Source: Nonomuraea polychroma
Lineage (GTDB): Bacteria > Actinomycetota > Actinomycetes > Streptosporangiales > Streptosporangiaceae
Reading direction: 5' to 3'
NCBI RefSeq assembly: GCF_004011505.1
Contig: NZ_SAUN01000001.1
Coordinates: 2,294,001 to 2,358,000 of the forward strand
DNA: 64,000 nucleotides
Part shown: positions 46,921 through 56,381 of the stretch, piece after piece
How positions within the stretch are numbered: the first letter of the stretch is position 1
Layout: each line of letters starts with the position of its first letter
Translations under genes and position numbers: made by a program
Notes under the pieces: generated by a model
What the model was told of the DNA's origin: nothing
The model's database searches: none
The model's input: the letters and a program-made list of their open reading frames with translations, nothing else

Positions 46921-48102
46921 TCACGGGATGGACGCTTTGATCAGCGTGGTCGCTGCCGTGTCGATGTCGGTGGGGGTGCTCCAGCGGCCCAGTGACAGCC
47001 GCACCGCGGCGAGGGCGTGATCAGCATCCAGTCCCATGGCGGTCAGGACAGGGGAGGGGGTGTGGGTGCCGCTGTGGCAGGCCGATCCGGTGGAGGCCGC
47101 AATTTCCGGAGCGACCGTGAGGAGGTCGTGGCCGAGAACGCCGTCGATGCTGACGTTCAGCGTGTTCGGCAGCCGCCGCTCGGCGGATCCGTTGAGGTGC
47201 ACCCGGCCGGGTAGGCCGTGCGCTAGCCGCTGATGGAGGCCGTCGCGCAGGGCGGCCAGGCGGGCGGGCTCGCCGCTGGCGAGGTCGCGGGCCGCGAGTT
47301 CGGCGGCGGTGCCGAGGGCGACGGCCAGGGCGACGTTTTCGGTGCCGGCGCGCAGGCCGCGTTCCTGGCCGCCGCCGTAGACGACCGGCTCCAGCTCCAC
47401 CCCGTCGCGTATGTACAGGGCGCCCACCCCTTTCGGGGCGTACATCTTGTGCCCGACCACGGTGAGCAGATCCACGCCCAGCGCCTCGACGTCGACGCCG
47501 ATCTTCCCGACGGCCTGGGCAGCGTCACAATGCAGCAGTGCGCCATGCTGGTGAGCGAGAGCGGCCAGGTCGCTGATCGGCTGCAGGGCGCCGGTCTCGT
47601 TGTTGGCGGCCATCACCGACACCAGCACCGTGTCCTCATCAAGCGCCGCGGCCAGCGCGGCCGGCTCCACCAGGCCGTCGCCATCGACCGGCAGCACCGT
47701 GACCCGGGCGCCGTGCAGGCGCTGGAGCGCGTGGCAAGTCTGGAGCACGGCCGGGTGCTCGGTGGCCTGGGTGATCACATGCGGGCGCGGGCGGTCGTCT
47801 GCGAGGACCGCGCCGCGCAGGGCAAGCAGGTCGGCCTCCGAGCCGGAGGCGGTGAAGAGGACCTCGCGCGGGCGTGCGCCGATCAGTGCGGCGACCTGGC
47901 CTCGGGCCTGTTCCAGTGCCGCGCGCGGCTGCTCGCTGTAGGGGTGGCTGCTGGAGGGGTTGCCGAACAGGTCCGTCAGGTGCGGCAGCATCGCCTCGGC
48001 CACCCGTGGGTCGACGGGGGTGGTGGCGTTGTAGTCGAGGTAGACCGGTCCGCCGGCCAGTCCCGGATGCGGGATCGTGTGCAGGGACGGGCGGGCGGTC
48101 AT
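46921..48102 (-). CDS. Cysteine desulfurase (IscS/NifS-like)
   Basis: 393 residues. PLP Lys in TVVGHKMYAPKGVGALYIRD, active Cys in IAASTGSACHSGTHTPSPVL, substrate Arg near the end in AAVRLSLGRWSTPTDI. Begins VYLDYNATTPVDPRVAEAML. Removes sulfur from cysteine to form an enzyme persulfide. It follows the ArsR-rhodanese gene with ATGA overlap, so persulfide could pass to that rhodanese domain. Confidence 0.94.
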   Translation of the reverse strand: MTARPSLHTIPHPGLAGGPVYLDYNATTPVDPRVAEAMLPHLTDLFGNPSSSHPYSEQPRAALEQARGQVAALIGARPREVLFTASGSEADLLALRGAVLADDRPRPHVITQATEHPAVLQTCHALQRLHGARVTVLPVDGDGLVEPAALAAALDEDTVLVSVMAANNETGALQPISDLAALAHQHGALLHCDAAQAVGKIGVDVEALGVDLLTVVGHKMYAPKGVGALYIRDGVELEPVVYGGGQERGLRAGTENVALAVALGTAAELAARDLASGEPARLAALRDGLHQRLAHGLPGRVHLNGSAERRLPNTLNVSIDGVLGHDLLTVAPEIAASTGSACHSGTHTPSPVLTAMGLDADHALAAVRLSLGRWSTPTDIDTAATTLIKASIP

Positions 48103-48776
48103 GCGGGTGCTCCGGTCTCAACGGGCAGCTCGGACAGCCGCCATTCCAGCATGCCGTCGCTGAGGCGGATCGCCCGGCGGCCGTGATCGGTCAGCAGGCG
48201 GACCGCGTCGTGGGCGAGCACGCAGTATTCGCCGCGGCAGTAGACGACGATCTCCGTGTCGGCGGGCAATTCGCCGATGCGGTCGGCCAGTTCGGTGACT
48301 GGGATGGAGGCGGCGCCCGGGATGTGGCCGGCCAGGTATTCCTCCACCGGCCGTACGTCCAGCACCACCACATCGCCTGCCTGAACGCGGGCGCGCAGTT
48401 CCTCCCGGGTGACCTCCACCGCGCCGTCATCGCCGAGGTAAGCATCACGTGCTGGGGGGACGGTGGCCTGGTGGGTCTCGGCGACCTTGCGCAGCAGGGC
48501 GAACAACCGGGCGACGTCGTCACCGGCGAGCCGGTAGTGGATACGGACGCCGTCGCGGCGGGCGGTGACGAACCCGGCCTGCTTGAGTGTCTGCAGGTGG
48601 GCAGAGGCGGTGGTGAGGTTCAGCCCTGCCGCCCTGGCCAGGGCTTCGACGGTGCGCTCTCCTTGGGCGAGCAGGTCGAGCAGTTCAAGGCGCTTGCCGC
48701 TGGCCAGCGCCTTGCCGCTGGCCGCGAACGCCTCATACAGCTGAGCCTTGGCCTCGATGGGGGTTGTCTTGGTCAT
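48099..48776 (-). CDS. ArsR-family regulator fused to a rhodanese domain
   Basis: 225 residues. Winged helix at 15-95 (LASGKRLELLDLLAQGERTV, ALARAAGLNLTTASAHLQTL), rhodanese domain at 120-220 with active loop YCRGEYC and motif DVRPVEEYLAGHIPGAASIP. ATG 48776 is chosen because GGAGG stands 6 nt before it. Such fusions may sense persulfide through the rhodanese Cys. Divergent from the MBL-rhodanese gene with an inverted repeat in between. Confidence 0.92.
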   Translation of the reverse strand: MTKTTPIEAKAQLYEAFAASGKALASGKRLELLDLLAQGERTVEALARAAGLNLTTASAHLQTLKQAGFVTARRDGVRIHYRLAGDDVARLFALLRKVAETHQATVPPARDAYLGDDGAVEVTREELRARVQAGDVVVLDVRPVEEYLAGHIPGAASIPVTELADRIGELPADTEIVVYCRGEYCVLAHDAVRLLTDHGRRAIRLSDGMLEWRLSELPVETGAPA

Positions 48777-48792
48777 CCAATCCTCCATTAAT

Positions 48793-48812
48793 CTATGGAA
48801 TATCGTACATAG
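48793..48812. promoter_or_regulatory. Inverted repeat CTATG-N10-CATAG, likely ArsR operator
   Basis: Lies between the divergent ArsR-rhodanese and MBL-rhodanese starts, in an AT-rich patch. ATCTATGGA (48791-48799) recurs at 55028-55036 ahead of the second MBL-rhodanese gene. Confidence 0.6.
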
Positions 48813-48874
48813 CTCAGGGCTGTGATGCGAGACATTCCCGAGCCATCTGTCGGGCGAGATCGTGGAGGACCATC

Positions 48875-50251
48875 GTGGGATTCGCTGACGACCATCTGAT
48901 ACCGCTGGTCGACGAAGGGCTGGGCAACAGTGCCTACCTGCTTGATCTGGGCGACGGCCGGGCCCTGGCCGTAGACGCCAGTCGTGACCTGCGCGCCCTG
49001 CACGCCGCCGCCCGGCGGCGCGGGTTGACAGTGGCGTACGCGGCCGACACCCACTTGCACGCCGACTTCCTGTCCGGCGCCGTTCAACTCGCCCATGATC
49101 ACGGGGCCACGGTGCTGGCCTCCGCCACCGGGCGCCGCGCCTTCCCACACCGCGGCCTGGTCGACGGCGACGAGGTCGATTTGGGCGGGCTGACCCTGCG
49201 TGCGCTGGCCACGCCCGGCCACACTGACGAGCACCTGTCGTACCTGCTGCTCGACGGCGACCAGCAGCTCGGCGTGTTCACCGGCGGATCGCTGATCGTG
49301 GACTCCGCCGCCCGCACCGACCTGCTCGGCGCCGACCGCACCGAGGAACTGGCCCGCGCCCAGTACCGGTCCCTGCACCGGCTGGTCGCCCTGCCGGACG
49401 CGACCGCGGTGTGGCCCACGCACGGGGCGGGCTCGTTCTGCTCGGCCCCGCCCGGCGCCGAGCGCACCACCACGATCGCCGCCCAAAAGCACACCAACCC
49501 GCTGCTGGCCGCGCCGGACGAGGACACCTTCGTTCAGCGCCTGATGGCGAGCCTGGGCTCCTGCCCCGCCTATTTCGACCTGCTGACCGAGCACAACCGG
49601 CGCGGCCCCGCCCTCCTCGTCGGCACGCCGCCGCTGCCCGCACTGAACGCCACTCAAGTCAAGGACCTGCTCGCCAACGGCAGTCAGGTCGTGGACGCCC
49701 GCCCGGCGGCCGAGTTCGCGGCCGGTCACATCCCCGGCGCGATCTCCATCCCGCTGCGCGAGCAGTTCGCCACCTGGCTCGGCTGGCTGCTGCCCGACAC
49801 CGCACCTCTGGTCTTCGTCACCGGAGCCGGCCAGGACCTGGAGGAGATCGTCTGGCAGGCGTACAAGATCGGGTACGAACGGCTGGCCGGGCACCTGGCC
49901 GGCGGCATGCCCGCCTGGCTGGAGGCGGGCGGCGCGCAGGCCACCACGGCGTTCGCGAGCGCCGACCAGACCCCGGACGGTCCCTACCTCGACGTGCGGC
50001 AGGAGGCCGAGTACGCCGCCGGGCACGTGCCCGGCGCGCTCCACGTCGAACTCGGCGACCTCGCCGACCACACCGACGGCATCCCAGCGGGCGCGGTCGT
50101 GGCCTGCGGGCACGGCGAGCGCGCCATGACCGCCGCGAGCCTGCTGGAACGCGCCGGCCACACCGGCGTGACTGTCCTGAACGGCGGCCCGGCCGAGTAC
50201 GCCGCCGCCCACGGCACGCGGCTCGACGCCACCGAAGGCGGTGAGCGGTGA
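48875..50251 (+). CDS. MBL-fold hydrolase with two rhodanese domains (persulfide-dioxygenase-like)
   Basis: 458 residues from GTG 48875, preceded by GGAGGA. MBL part: ADTHLHADFLSGAVQLA (metal motif HxHxD), ATPGHTDEHLSYLLLDG. First rhodanese: PAAEFAAGHIPGAISIPL but no active Cys (VFVTGAGQD). Second rhodanese: EAEYAAGHVPGALHVEL with active loop ACGHGERA. This architecture is that of CstB/ETHE1-like enzymes, which oxidise persulfides to thiosulfate or sulfite. Overlaps the MFS gene by 4 nt. Confidence 0.93.
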   Translation: MGFADDHLIPLVDEGLGNSAYLLDLGDGRALAVDASRDLRALHAAARRRGLTVAYAADTHLHADFLSGAVQLAHDHGATVLASATGRRAFPHRGLVDGDEVDLGGLTLRALATPGHTDEHLSYLLLDGDQQLGVFTGGSLIVDSAARTDLLGADRTEELARAQYRSLHRLVALPDATAVWPTHGAGSFCSAPPGAERTTTIAAQKHTNPLLAAPDEDTFVQRLMASLGSCPAYFDLLTEHNRRGPALLVGTPPLPALNATQVKDLLANGSQVVDARPAAEFAAGHIPGAISIPLREQFATWLGWLLPDTAPLVFVTGAGQDLEEIVWQAYKIGYERLAGHLAGGMPAWLEAGGAQATTAFASADQTPDGPYLDVRQEAEYAAGHVPGALHVELGDLADHTDGIPAGAVVACGHGERAMTAASLLERAGHTGVTVLNGGPAEYAAAHGTRLDATEGGER

Positions 50252-51495
50252 GCGCAGGCACGGCCGCACCAGTGCGGCTCGGGCTGCGGGAGAACTGGCC
50301 GCAGTTCACCCTGCTGGTCATTGTCAACGTGTGCGTCGGTGGTCTGGTCGGGCTGGAGCGCACCACCGTGCCGCTGATCGGCACCGACGTGTTCGGCCTG
50401 ACCAGCGACCTGGCGGTGTTCTCGTTCATCATCGCCTTCGGCCTGACCAAGGCGCTGACCAACCTCGCCGCAGGCGCGCTGACCGCGCGCTTCCACCGCA
50501 AGCAACTCCTGGTCACCGGATGGCTGATCGGCACGCCGGTGCCGTTCATGCTGGCGTGGGGGCCGTCGTGGTGGTGGATCGTGGCCGCGAACGTGCTGCT
50601 CGGCCTCAACCAGGGCCTGACCTGGTCGATGACCGTCAACATGAAGATCGACCTGGTCGGCCCGGCCCGCCGGGGACTGGCCACCGGGCTCAACGAGGCC
50701 GCCGGCTACACCGCGGTCGGCGTCACCGCGCTGGTCACCGGCTATCTGGCCACCGCCTACGGGTTGCGCCCGGCTCCCGAGCTCATCGGCGTCGTCTTTG
50801 TCGCCGCCGGCCTGATCCTGGCGCTGATCGTCCGCGACACCGCCGCCCACGTCGCCCTCGAACTCGCCCAGCACCTCAAGCCGCTGCCCGACGGCGACAT
50901 CGGGCTGGCGCACACCTTCGCCCGTACCTCCTGGCGTGAGCGTTCGCTGCGCGGCGCCAGTCAGGCCGGTCTGGTCAACAACCTCAACGACGGCTTGACC
51001 TGGGGCGTTTTCCCGTTGCTGTTCACCGACCACGGTCTGGGCCTGGCCGCCGTCGGCCTGATCAAGGGCCTGTATCCGATCTTGTGGGGTATAGGCCAGA
51101 TACCCACAGGCCATCTCGCCGACCGCATCGGCCGCAAGCCCCTCATCGTGTACGGCATGCTCGTCCAGGCCGCCGGGTTCGTCCTCGCCCTGGCCCTGCT
51201 GGAGCGCCCCCTGCTGGCCGGGATCCTGTCCGCCGTCGCGCTCGGCATCGGCACCGCCATGGTGTACCCGGCCCTGATTGCCTCCGTCTCCGACCACGCC
51301 CATCCCGCCTGGCGCGCCAACGCCCTGGGCACCTACCGGTTCTGGCGCGACGTCGGCTACGCCGCCGGAGCCCTGATCGCGGGCATCCTGGCCGACGCCC
51401 TCGGCCTGAACGCCACCGTCATCGCCGCCGCTGTGCTCACCGCCGCCTCCGGCCTGCTCGCCGCCTACTGGATCACCGAGCAGCCCCGCCGCTGA
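50248..51495 (+). CDS. MFS transporter
   Basis: 415 residues, twelve hydrophobic helices. GAGALTARFHRKQLLVTGWL-type and ILADALGLNATVIAAAVLTA-type segments and LADRIGRKPLIVYGM (loop motif between helices 8 and 9 region) are MFS features. Co-translated (GTGA) with the persulfide-metabolising enzyme, so export of a sulfur oxyanion such as sulfite or thiosulfate is a reasonable idea. Not established. Confidence 0.88.
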   Translation: MSAGTAAPVRLGLRENWPQFTLLVIVNVCVGGLVGLERTTVPLIGTDVFGLTSDLAVFSFIIAFGLTKALTNLAAGALTARFHRKQLLVTGWLIGTPVPFMLAWGPSWWWIVAANVLLGLNQGLTWSMTVNMKIDLVGPARRGLATGLNEAAGYTAVGVTALVTGYLATAYGLRPAPELIGVVFVAAGLILALIVRDTAAHVALELAQHLKPLPDGDIGLAHTFARTSWRERSLRGASQAGLVNNLNDGLTWGVFPLLFTDHGLGLAAVGLIKGLYPILWGIGQIPTGHLADRIGRKPLIVYGMLVQAAGFVLALALLERPLLAGILSAVALGIGTAMVYPALIASVSDHAHPAWRANALGTYRFWRDVGYAAGALIAGILADALGLNATVIAAAVLTAASGLLAAYWITEQPRR

Positions 51496-51534
51496 CCCGG
51501 CGCCGCTGACAGAGCGGCGCTGACAACGCCGGGT
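51495..51534 (+). terminator. Nested hairpin after the MFS gene
   Basis: Outer arms ACCCGGCG / CGCCGGGT enclose an inner GCCGCT / AGCGGC hairpin, starting in the stop codon. No T-run. Probable terminator of the sulfur operon. Confidence 0.6.
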
Positions 51535-51647
51535 GACCCCTGACCCCGCGCGGAGCCGCCATCGGCAGCCACACCGATGGCGGCCGAGCCGAGTACGAAG
51601 AACGACAACGGGCATACCGTCGTTCCGTGGTCACCGGCGAGCTCACG

Positions 51648-52260
51648 TCAGGAGCGGGTGGCGGTGATGAGCCAGATGGCGGCGTTCATGTGGACACCGG
51701 CTTGGTCAGCGCGATCGGTCAGAGCGGCGCGTACGTCGCTGAGCGCGGCGTCGCGCTCGTGGGCGGGCACGGTGGCCAGGACGCTGCGGCCGGGCCCCGA
51801 ATGGGCCAGGTAGTCGACCGCCTCGTCCAGGTCGGCACCGAGGGTGAGAGGAAGCCGCACATCGGTGAGCCGGGCATGGACGAAGCCTGCGCCGGTCAGA
51901 ACCTGCTCCACCACCGCGGGGTCGGACTGGGCGAACATGCCCGGCCCTTCGCCGAGGGCGGGCATCGTGCCGTAGCGCAGCAGCGCGGCGCCGGGGATGA
52001 TCAGCCAGTCGTTGGCGGCCAGCGGCTGCCAGGTGGACAACACCAGGCGGGCGCCGGAGCGCATGCCTGATGCAAGGGTGGTGAACGCCGCGGCAGGGTC
52101 GGTGAAGAACATCGTGCCGAACCGACTGATCGCCACATCGAACAGGCTGGGGAAGGTGTGGGACTGTGCGTCGGCGTGGACGAACTGCACGTTGCTCAGG
52201 CCGCTGGCCGCCAGCCGGGCGCGAGCAGTAGCGGCTGAAGCGGCGCCCACACGCTCAACG
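51648..52260 (-). pseudogene. 5'-truncated SAM-dependent methyltransferase
   Basis: ARARLAASGLSNVQFVHADA, FDVAISRFGTMFFTDPAAAF and SGARLVLSTWQPLAANDWLI are motifs II to IV of a class I methyltransferase. Motif I (the SAM glycine loop) and about 70 N-terminal residues are missing, replaced by unrelated sequence before about 52260, so it cannot bind SAM. 51535-51647 holds nothing else. Confidence 0.7.
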
Positions 52261-52301
52261 CACCCGAAGTGCCCAACGCCACGACGATCAGTTTGTTGCA
52301 C

Positions 52302-52662
52302 AGCGGTCAGCCCACGGCCAGGAACGACTGCAGGCCACCACTCGTGATCGTGTCGGTGGCGACTGGCTGAGCGGGCGAGCGCACCTGACGAGCGGGCAGC
52401 CTAGTTGCTCGATGAGCGGCCAACATGGTTCCTCTCCTACAGGGTGCCCGTCGAGAAGGTCGGCCTGCCCTCTGATCTTGAGAGCCCGACTCGGGCGTGC
52501 ACAGGCCGGGTCGGCCTTCGAGGGCAGCCGCGGGCGCGGGCGGAACGGTACGGCCAGCGTTCCAGCTCTGACGCAGCAGAGAGGGTGACAAGCTCAGGTC
52601 ACTTGATGTTCCATACAGGCGGTGCTCAATTAGTCAGCGAGTAGCGAGCTCATGGGGAGACG
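52302..52662. other. Gene-free stretch ahead of the TetR gene
   Basis: 361 nt. No recognisable coding sequence on either strand. The last 60 nt are less GC-rich (CAATTAGTCAG) and probably contain the promoter of the TetR gene. Confidence 0.4.
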
Positions 52663-53247
52663 ATGATTCGCCGTACCCAGGCAGAGCGTTCGGATGCGAC
52701 GACAGCGGCGCTGGTGTGTGCCGCGAGAAACTTGTTCGGTACCAATGGTTACGCGAAGACGTCGATTGACGCGATCGCCGCAGTGGCGGGCGTCACCAAG
52801 GGTGCCGCCTATCACCATTTCGGCGGGAAGATGGAACTGTTCCGCGCCGTGTTCGTTCGCGAACAAGAGGAATTGGCGGCAAAACTCGAGCAGGCCGCCT
52901 CCGAGGAGAGCGACGCCTGGACCGCGCTCCGCCGCGGCGCTCGCACCTTTCTGGAATATTGCCTCGACCCCAGGTTCCGGCAAATCGTGTTGCTTGATGC
53001 GCCGTCATTGATGGGCTGGGAGAGGGCCCGGGAAATCGAGCACGATCACACGCTGCGGGTCCTCCTGGCCGGCCTGCGCTTGGCCGCTGGCGATGATGCG
53101 GATGACAAACTGCCCGCTCGGGCGCAGCTCATCTTCGGCACGTTGTGCGAAGCCGGCATGCTTCTCGCCCGCTCGGCGGACCCGGCAGCCGATCTGCCTC
53201 GATTGGCCGCGGACGTGGACCGTTTTCTGGAGGCACACAGATCGTGA
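52663..53247 (+). CDS. TetR-family repressor
   Basis: 194 residues. LVCAARNLFGTNGYAKTSID, AIAAVAGVTKGAAYHHFGGK form the HTH; the C-terminal TetR_C domain holds VLLDAPSLMGWERAREIEH, characteristic of a widespread actinobacterial group. GGGGAGACG precedes ATG. Its target may have been the methyltransferase region, now damaged. Confidence 0.9.
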   Translation: MIRRTQAERSDATTAALVCAARNLFGTNGYAKTSIDAIAAVAGVTKGAAYHHFGGKMELFRAVFVREQEELAAKLEQAASEESDAWTALRRGARTFLEYCLDPRFRQIVLLDAPSLMGWERAREIEHDHTLRVLLAGLRLAAGDDADDKLPARAQLIFGTLCEAGMLLARSADPAADLPRLAADVDRFLEAHRS

Positions 53248-53279
53248 CCAGGTGGGGCAGGACCCGCGTCGACATTTGA

Positions 53280-53665
53280 TCAACCAGTGAGTGCCCACTG
53301 CTTGGGGCGGGTCTCGTATATCCGCACCGCCACCAGCAATCCTGAACAGGCGGTGATTGCGGCGACCGCCCAGACTGCGACGTCGAGCTCCCAGAGGTCA
53401 GCCAGCAGACCGGCGAGCAAGGCACCGGCAGTGATACCGCCGTCGCGCCACAAACGGTAGACACCCACCGCGCGGGCGCGCCATGCGGGGTGGGCCACGC
53501 CGCCCATGACCGCCAGCAGTGTCAGATACACCAGTGCGGTGCCGACCCCAGGAGGAGCTGCGCGCCTGCCCAGATGACGAACGTGTCGCCCACGGCGACG
53601 CTGGGGATCGCAAACGCTTGGACGAGGATTCCTACCGTGATCAGGTCGTACAGGAGTCACGCTGG
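53280..53665 (-). pseudogene. C-terminal fragment of an MFS transporter, second copy
   Basis: GGVAHPAWRARAVGVYRLWR, GALLAGLLADLWELDVAVWA and AAITACSGLLVAVRIYETRP align with the end of the MFS protein at 50248-51495. A frameshift near 53553 separates it from FAIPSVAVGDTFVIWAGAQL. Roughly 300 N-terminal residues are missing. Position right behind the MBL-rhodanese gene matches the intact cluster. Confidence 0.8.
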
Positions 53666-54985
53666 TCACGCGCCTTGCTCCAGCTGACGTCCGGTGGCCT
53701 TGGCCCAGTCCTCGGGGCCGCCGTTCAGCACACGCAGACGCCGGTGGCCGGTCCGGGCCAGCAGGCTCGCCGCCGTCATGGCGCGCTCGCCGTGCCCGCA
53801 CATCACGACGAACGGTTCATCCGGCACAGGCGCGCCAGGGAGCTCGCCGAGCTCGACGTGAACGGCGCCAGGAATGTGTCCGGAGACGTACTCGCCGTCC
53901 TGTCGCACATCCAGCACCGCCTGGTCCCCGATTTGGCCTGGGGCGATCATGGGAATGGTCTCCAGATCGCCCGGCCAGGGTTCGGCCAGCTCGCCTGCCA
54001 TTGACTCGTATCCGATCTTCAACGCCTGCCAGACGATCTCATCGGCGTCCTGATCACGATCCCGCACGATGACGATGGTGGTATCGAGATCCAGCAGCCA
54101 ACCGAGCCAGGAAGCGAACTGCGGTCGTAGCGGAATGGAGATCGCACCGGGGATGTGCCGGGCCGCGAAGGCAGCTGCCGGACGTACGTCGACCAGCACA
54201 GCCCCATCGCCCAGCAACGCCAGCACATGGACCGCGCTCAGCGGTTCCAGTCGTGCCCGGCCGACCAGGCCGGGCCCACCCCGGTTGATCTCCGCCAGGC
54301 GCCGGAAGTAGGGCGGGAAGCTGCCCAGGCTGTCCAGGAACCTCCGTACGAAGGTCTCCTCATCACCCAACTGGAGCAACGGATTGGAGATCTTCTCCTT
54401 CCCGATCGTCGAGGTCCGCTCGGCACCTGGAGACGCCGAGCAGAACGACCCGGCGCCATGACTGGGCCAGATCGCCGTCTCGTCAGGAAGCGCCATCAGG
54501 CGGCGCAACGAGTGGTACTGGGCGAGGGCCAGCGGCTCCGTGTGTTCGGGACCGGCCAGGTCCGTACGCGCCGCCGCTCCCACGATCAAGGAACCGCCGG
54601 TGAACACTCCCAGCACTCGGTTTCCGTCCAGCAGCAAGTACGCCAGATGCTCTCCCGTGTGGCCGGGGGTTTCCCACGCCCATAACACCAGCCCGCCCAG
54701 GTCTACCTCATCCCCATCCCGCAGTCCGACGTGATCGAAAGTCCGCCCGCCGGAGGCGGAGGCCACAATCCGTGCTCCATCGGTGGCGGCCAGCTCGATT
54801 GCGCCGGTCAAGAAGTCGGCATGCAGGTGGGTCTCAGCGGCGAACGCCACTCGGAGCCCACGTCGATCTGCTTCGGCCCTCATCTCTCGCAGGTCACGCG
54901 AAGCGTCAACTGCCAGGGCCCGGCCATCGCCGAGATCCACCAGGTAGGCGGAGTTCCCCAAGCCCTCATCCACGATCGGGATCAT
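53666..54985 (-). CDS. MBL-fold hydrolase with two rhodanese domains, second copy
   Basis: 439 residues from ATG 54985 (GGAAGGACG upstream); GTG 55000 would add five. Same plan as the protein at 48875: AETHLHADFLTGAIELA, ETPGHTGEHLAYLLLDG, first rhodanese without Cys (VIVRDRDQDAD), second with active loop MCGHGERA. Persulfide dioxygenase/thiosulfate-forming type. The gene is intact although its neighbours have decayed. Confidence 0.9.
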   Translation of the reverse strand: MIPIVDEGLGNSAYLVDLGDGRALAVDASRDLREMRAEADRRGLRVAFAAETHLHADFLTGAIELAATDGARIVASASGGRTFDHVGLRDGDEVDLGGLVLWAWETPGHTGEHLAYLLLDGNRVLGVFTGGSLIVGAAARTDLAGPEHTEPLALAQYHSLRRLMALPDETAIWPSHGAGSFCSASPGAERTSTIGKEKISNPLLQLGDEETFVRRFLDSLGSFPPYFRRLAEINRGGPGLVGRARLEPLSAVHVLALLGDGAVLVDVRPAAAFAARHIPGAISIPLRPQFASWLGWLLDLDTTIVIVRDRDQDADEIVWQALKIGYESMAGELAEPWPGDLETIPMIAPGQIGDQAVLDVRQDGEYVSGHIPGAVHVELGELPGAPVPDEPFVVMCGHGERAMTAASLLARTGHRRLRVLNGGPEDWAKATGRQLEQGA

Positions 54986-55027
54986 CACGTCCTTCCTCAC
55001 CCAGGTCGCTTCTACGGTATTCCAAGG

Positions 55028-55036
55028 ATCTATGGA
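55028..55036 (-). promoter_or_regulatory. ATCTATGGA, second copy of the ArsR-type half-site
   Basis: Same nonamer as at 48791-48799, 43 nt before the start of the second MBL-rhodanese gene. The facing half-site is degenerate (CATCG). Confidence 0.4.
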
Positions 55037-55269
55037 TGATTGTCATCGGTACGATTTATCGCCACAGTGGGAGGCAGGGTCTCCTGGGACCACCCGAGCT
55101 CGCCCTCGAACAACAGCGGCGCGGCGGTCGGACGGCCGGCGACCTTGTCGGCGTTGCCGGCCATCCAGCGGGCGACCGCCTCGTACACCGCCTCCCGCCC
55201 TGGCTCGCCCGTCGCCTCCATCTCCTGGACGAGCTCCTCGTCCGCGAAGAACATCAGCACGTACCTCAC
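55033..55269 (-). pseudogene. YCII-domain gene fragment
   Basis: From GTG 55269: RYVLMFFADEELVQEMEATG then AVARWMAGNADKVAGR is the start of a YCII/DGPF-type protein. After about 55160 the family resemblance ends, so the C-terminal half is lost. Confidence 0.5.
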
Positions 55270-55570
55270 CGGGCCGACCTCCTCGTGTCGTTCCTCCAAT
55301 GACCGTGCGGTGCTTTGGCCGCGGCATCCGTGACTTCTCGCTACACCCGTCCAACGGCCTTTACTCAGAAGACGGTTGGCGCACTGGCTGATACGACAAT
55401 CCCGCGAAAAACCGCCCGCGCCCGCGGATGACCGACACGATCACCAAGCGGGTCCACGATCTCGGCGCAAAATTCCTCATTGCGGTTGTGCCACCGAGTC
55501 ACTTGTCTATTGTCGAACTGCCGATGCCCATGGCATCGACCAAGGAGAAGTCTTCCGGAAGGAGTAGATC

Positions 55571-55969
55571 ATGTACCCAGTGATGAACGCCATCGACCTT
55601 GCGGTGGCCGACATGGACAAGACGATCGCCTTCTATGCCATGCTCGGGCTCGATTTCAAGGTTGATGCCAACATGCCCGACCACGCCTCCTGCGATCTGC
55701 CCAACGGCATGCACCTCATGCTCGACACCGAGCCGTTCCGCAGTTCCTACACACCGGGCTGGAACAGCCCGGCCAGCGGTTCCAGAACGTTCTTCGCCTT
55801 CGAATTCCCCGCACCAGCAGAAGTCGACACGAAGTTTCGTGAACTCACCGACGCCGGAGCTACATCGCTCACGGAACCCTGGGACACGCCCTGGGGCATG
55901 AGATACGCGACCGTACTCGACCCGGACGGGAATGGCGTCGACCTGTACGCCCCGTTGCCCAGCACCTGA
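55571..55969 (+). CDS. VOC-family (glyoxalase-fold) protein
   Basis: 132 residues. MYPVMNAIDLAVADMDKTIA, FYAMLGLDFKVDANMPDHAS, and the end WGMRYATVLDPDGNGVDLYA are typical of single-domain VOC proteins; the last Glu of the metal site is replaced by Asp in GNGVDLY. GGAAGGAG precedes ATG. Followed by a strong hairpin. 55270-55570 upstream carries no other gene I can support. Confidence 0.85.
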   Translation: MYPVMNAIDLAVADMDKTIAFYAMLGLDFKVDANMPDHASCDLPNGMHLMLDTEPFRSSYTPGWNSPASGSRTFFAFEFPAPAEVDTKFRELTDAGATSLTEPWDTPWGMRYATVLDPDGNGVDLYAPLPST

Positions 55970-55986
55970 CCAGGGCCCGGCTTTCC

Positions 55987-56021
55987 GCGCCTCCGGCGTA
56001 GCCAGGACACGCCGGAGGCGC
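55987..56021 (+). terminator. Terminator hairpin after the VOC gene
   Basis: Perfect 13-bp arms (GCGCCTCCGGCGT / ACGCCGGAGGCGC) with a 9-nt loop, 18 nt after the stop. Confidence 0.75.
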
Positions 56022-56079
56022 GACCGTGCCGTGCTACGAGACTCTTGCTCCGGGCTCGAGCACTGGCGGGCGATCAGCT

Positions 56080-56380
56080 TGGCCGCATAGCGGCCAGAAC
56101 GGCTGACGGCGTATTCGTACCTTCATGGCAGGCGGAGCCGGTCGATGCGGCCACCTCGGGAATCGCGGCCGACACGTCGCGGCCGACGATTCCCTCGATG
56201 CTGACGTTCAGCGTCCCTGGCAAAGATCCGTTGGATGGCCGTGCAGGTGCACCATTCCGGGCAGCAATTCGGGAGTTCTCGGTGGAGAAGATCCCGCCTC
56301 ATCCGTGCCGAGGTGTCGACCAGTTCGGCTCGGGCGATCTCGGCGGCGCGCCCAACCCGACGATGAATGCGACATTCTCA
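56080..56380 (-). pseudogene. C-terminal fragment of a cysteine desulfurase, second copy
   Basis: Minus-strand sequence still encodes stretches such as the one containing EVAASTGSACHEGTNTP and LNVSIEGIVGRDV, matching the active-Cys region of the desulfurase at 46921-48102. Frame is lost on both sides; no start or full domain. Confidence 0.6.
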
Positions 56381-56381
56381 T

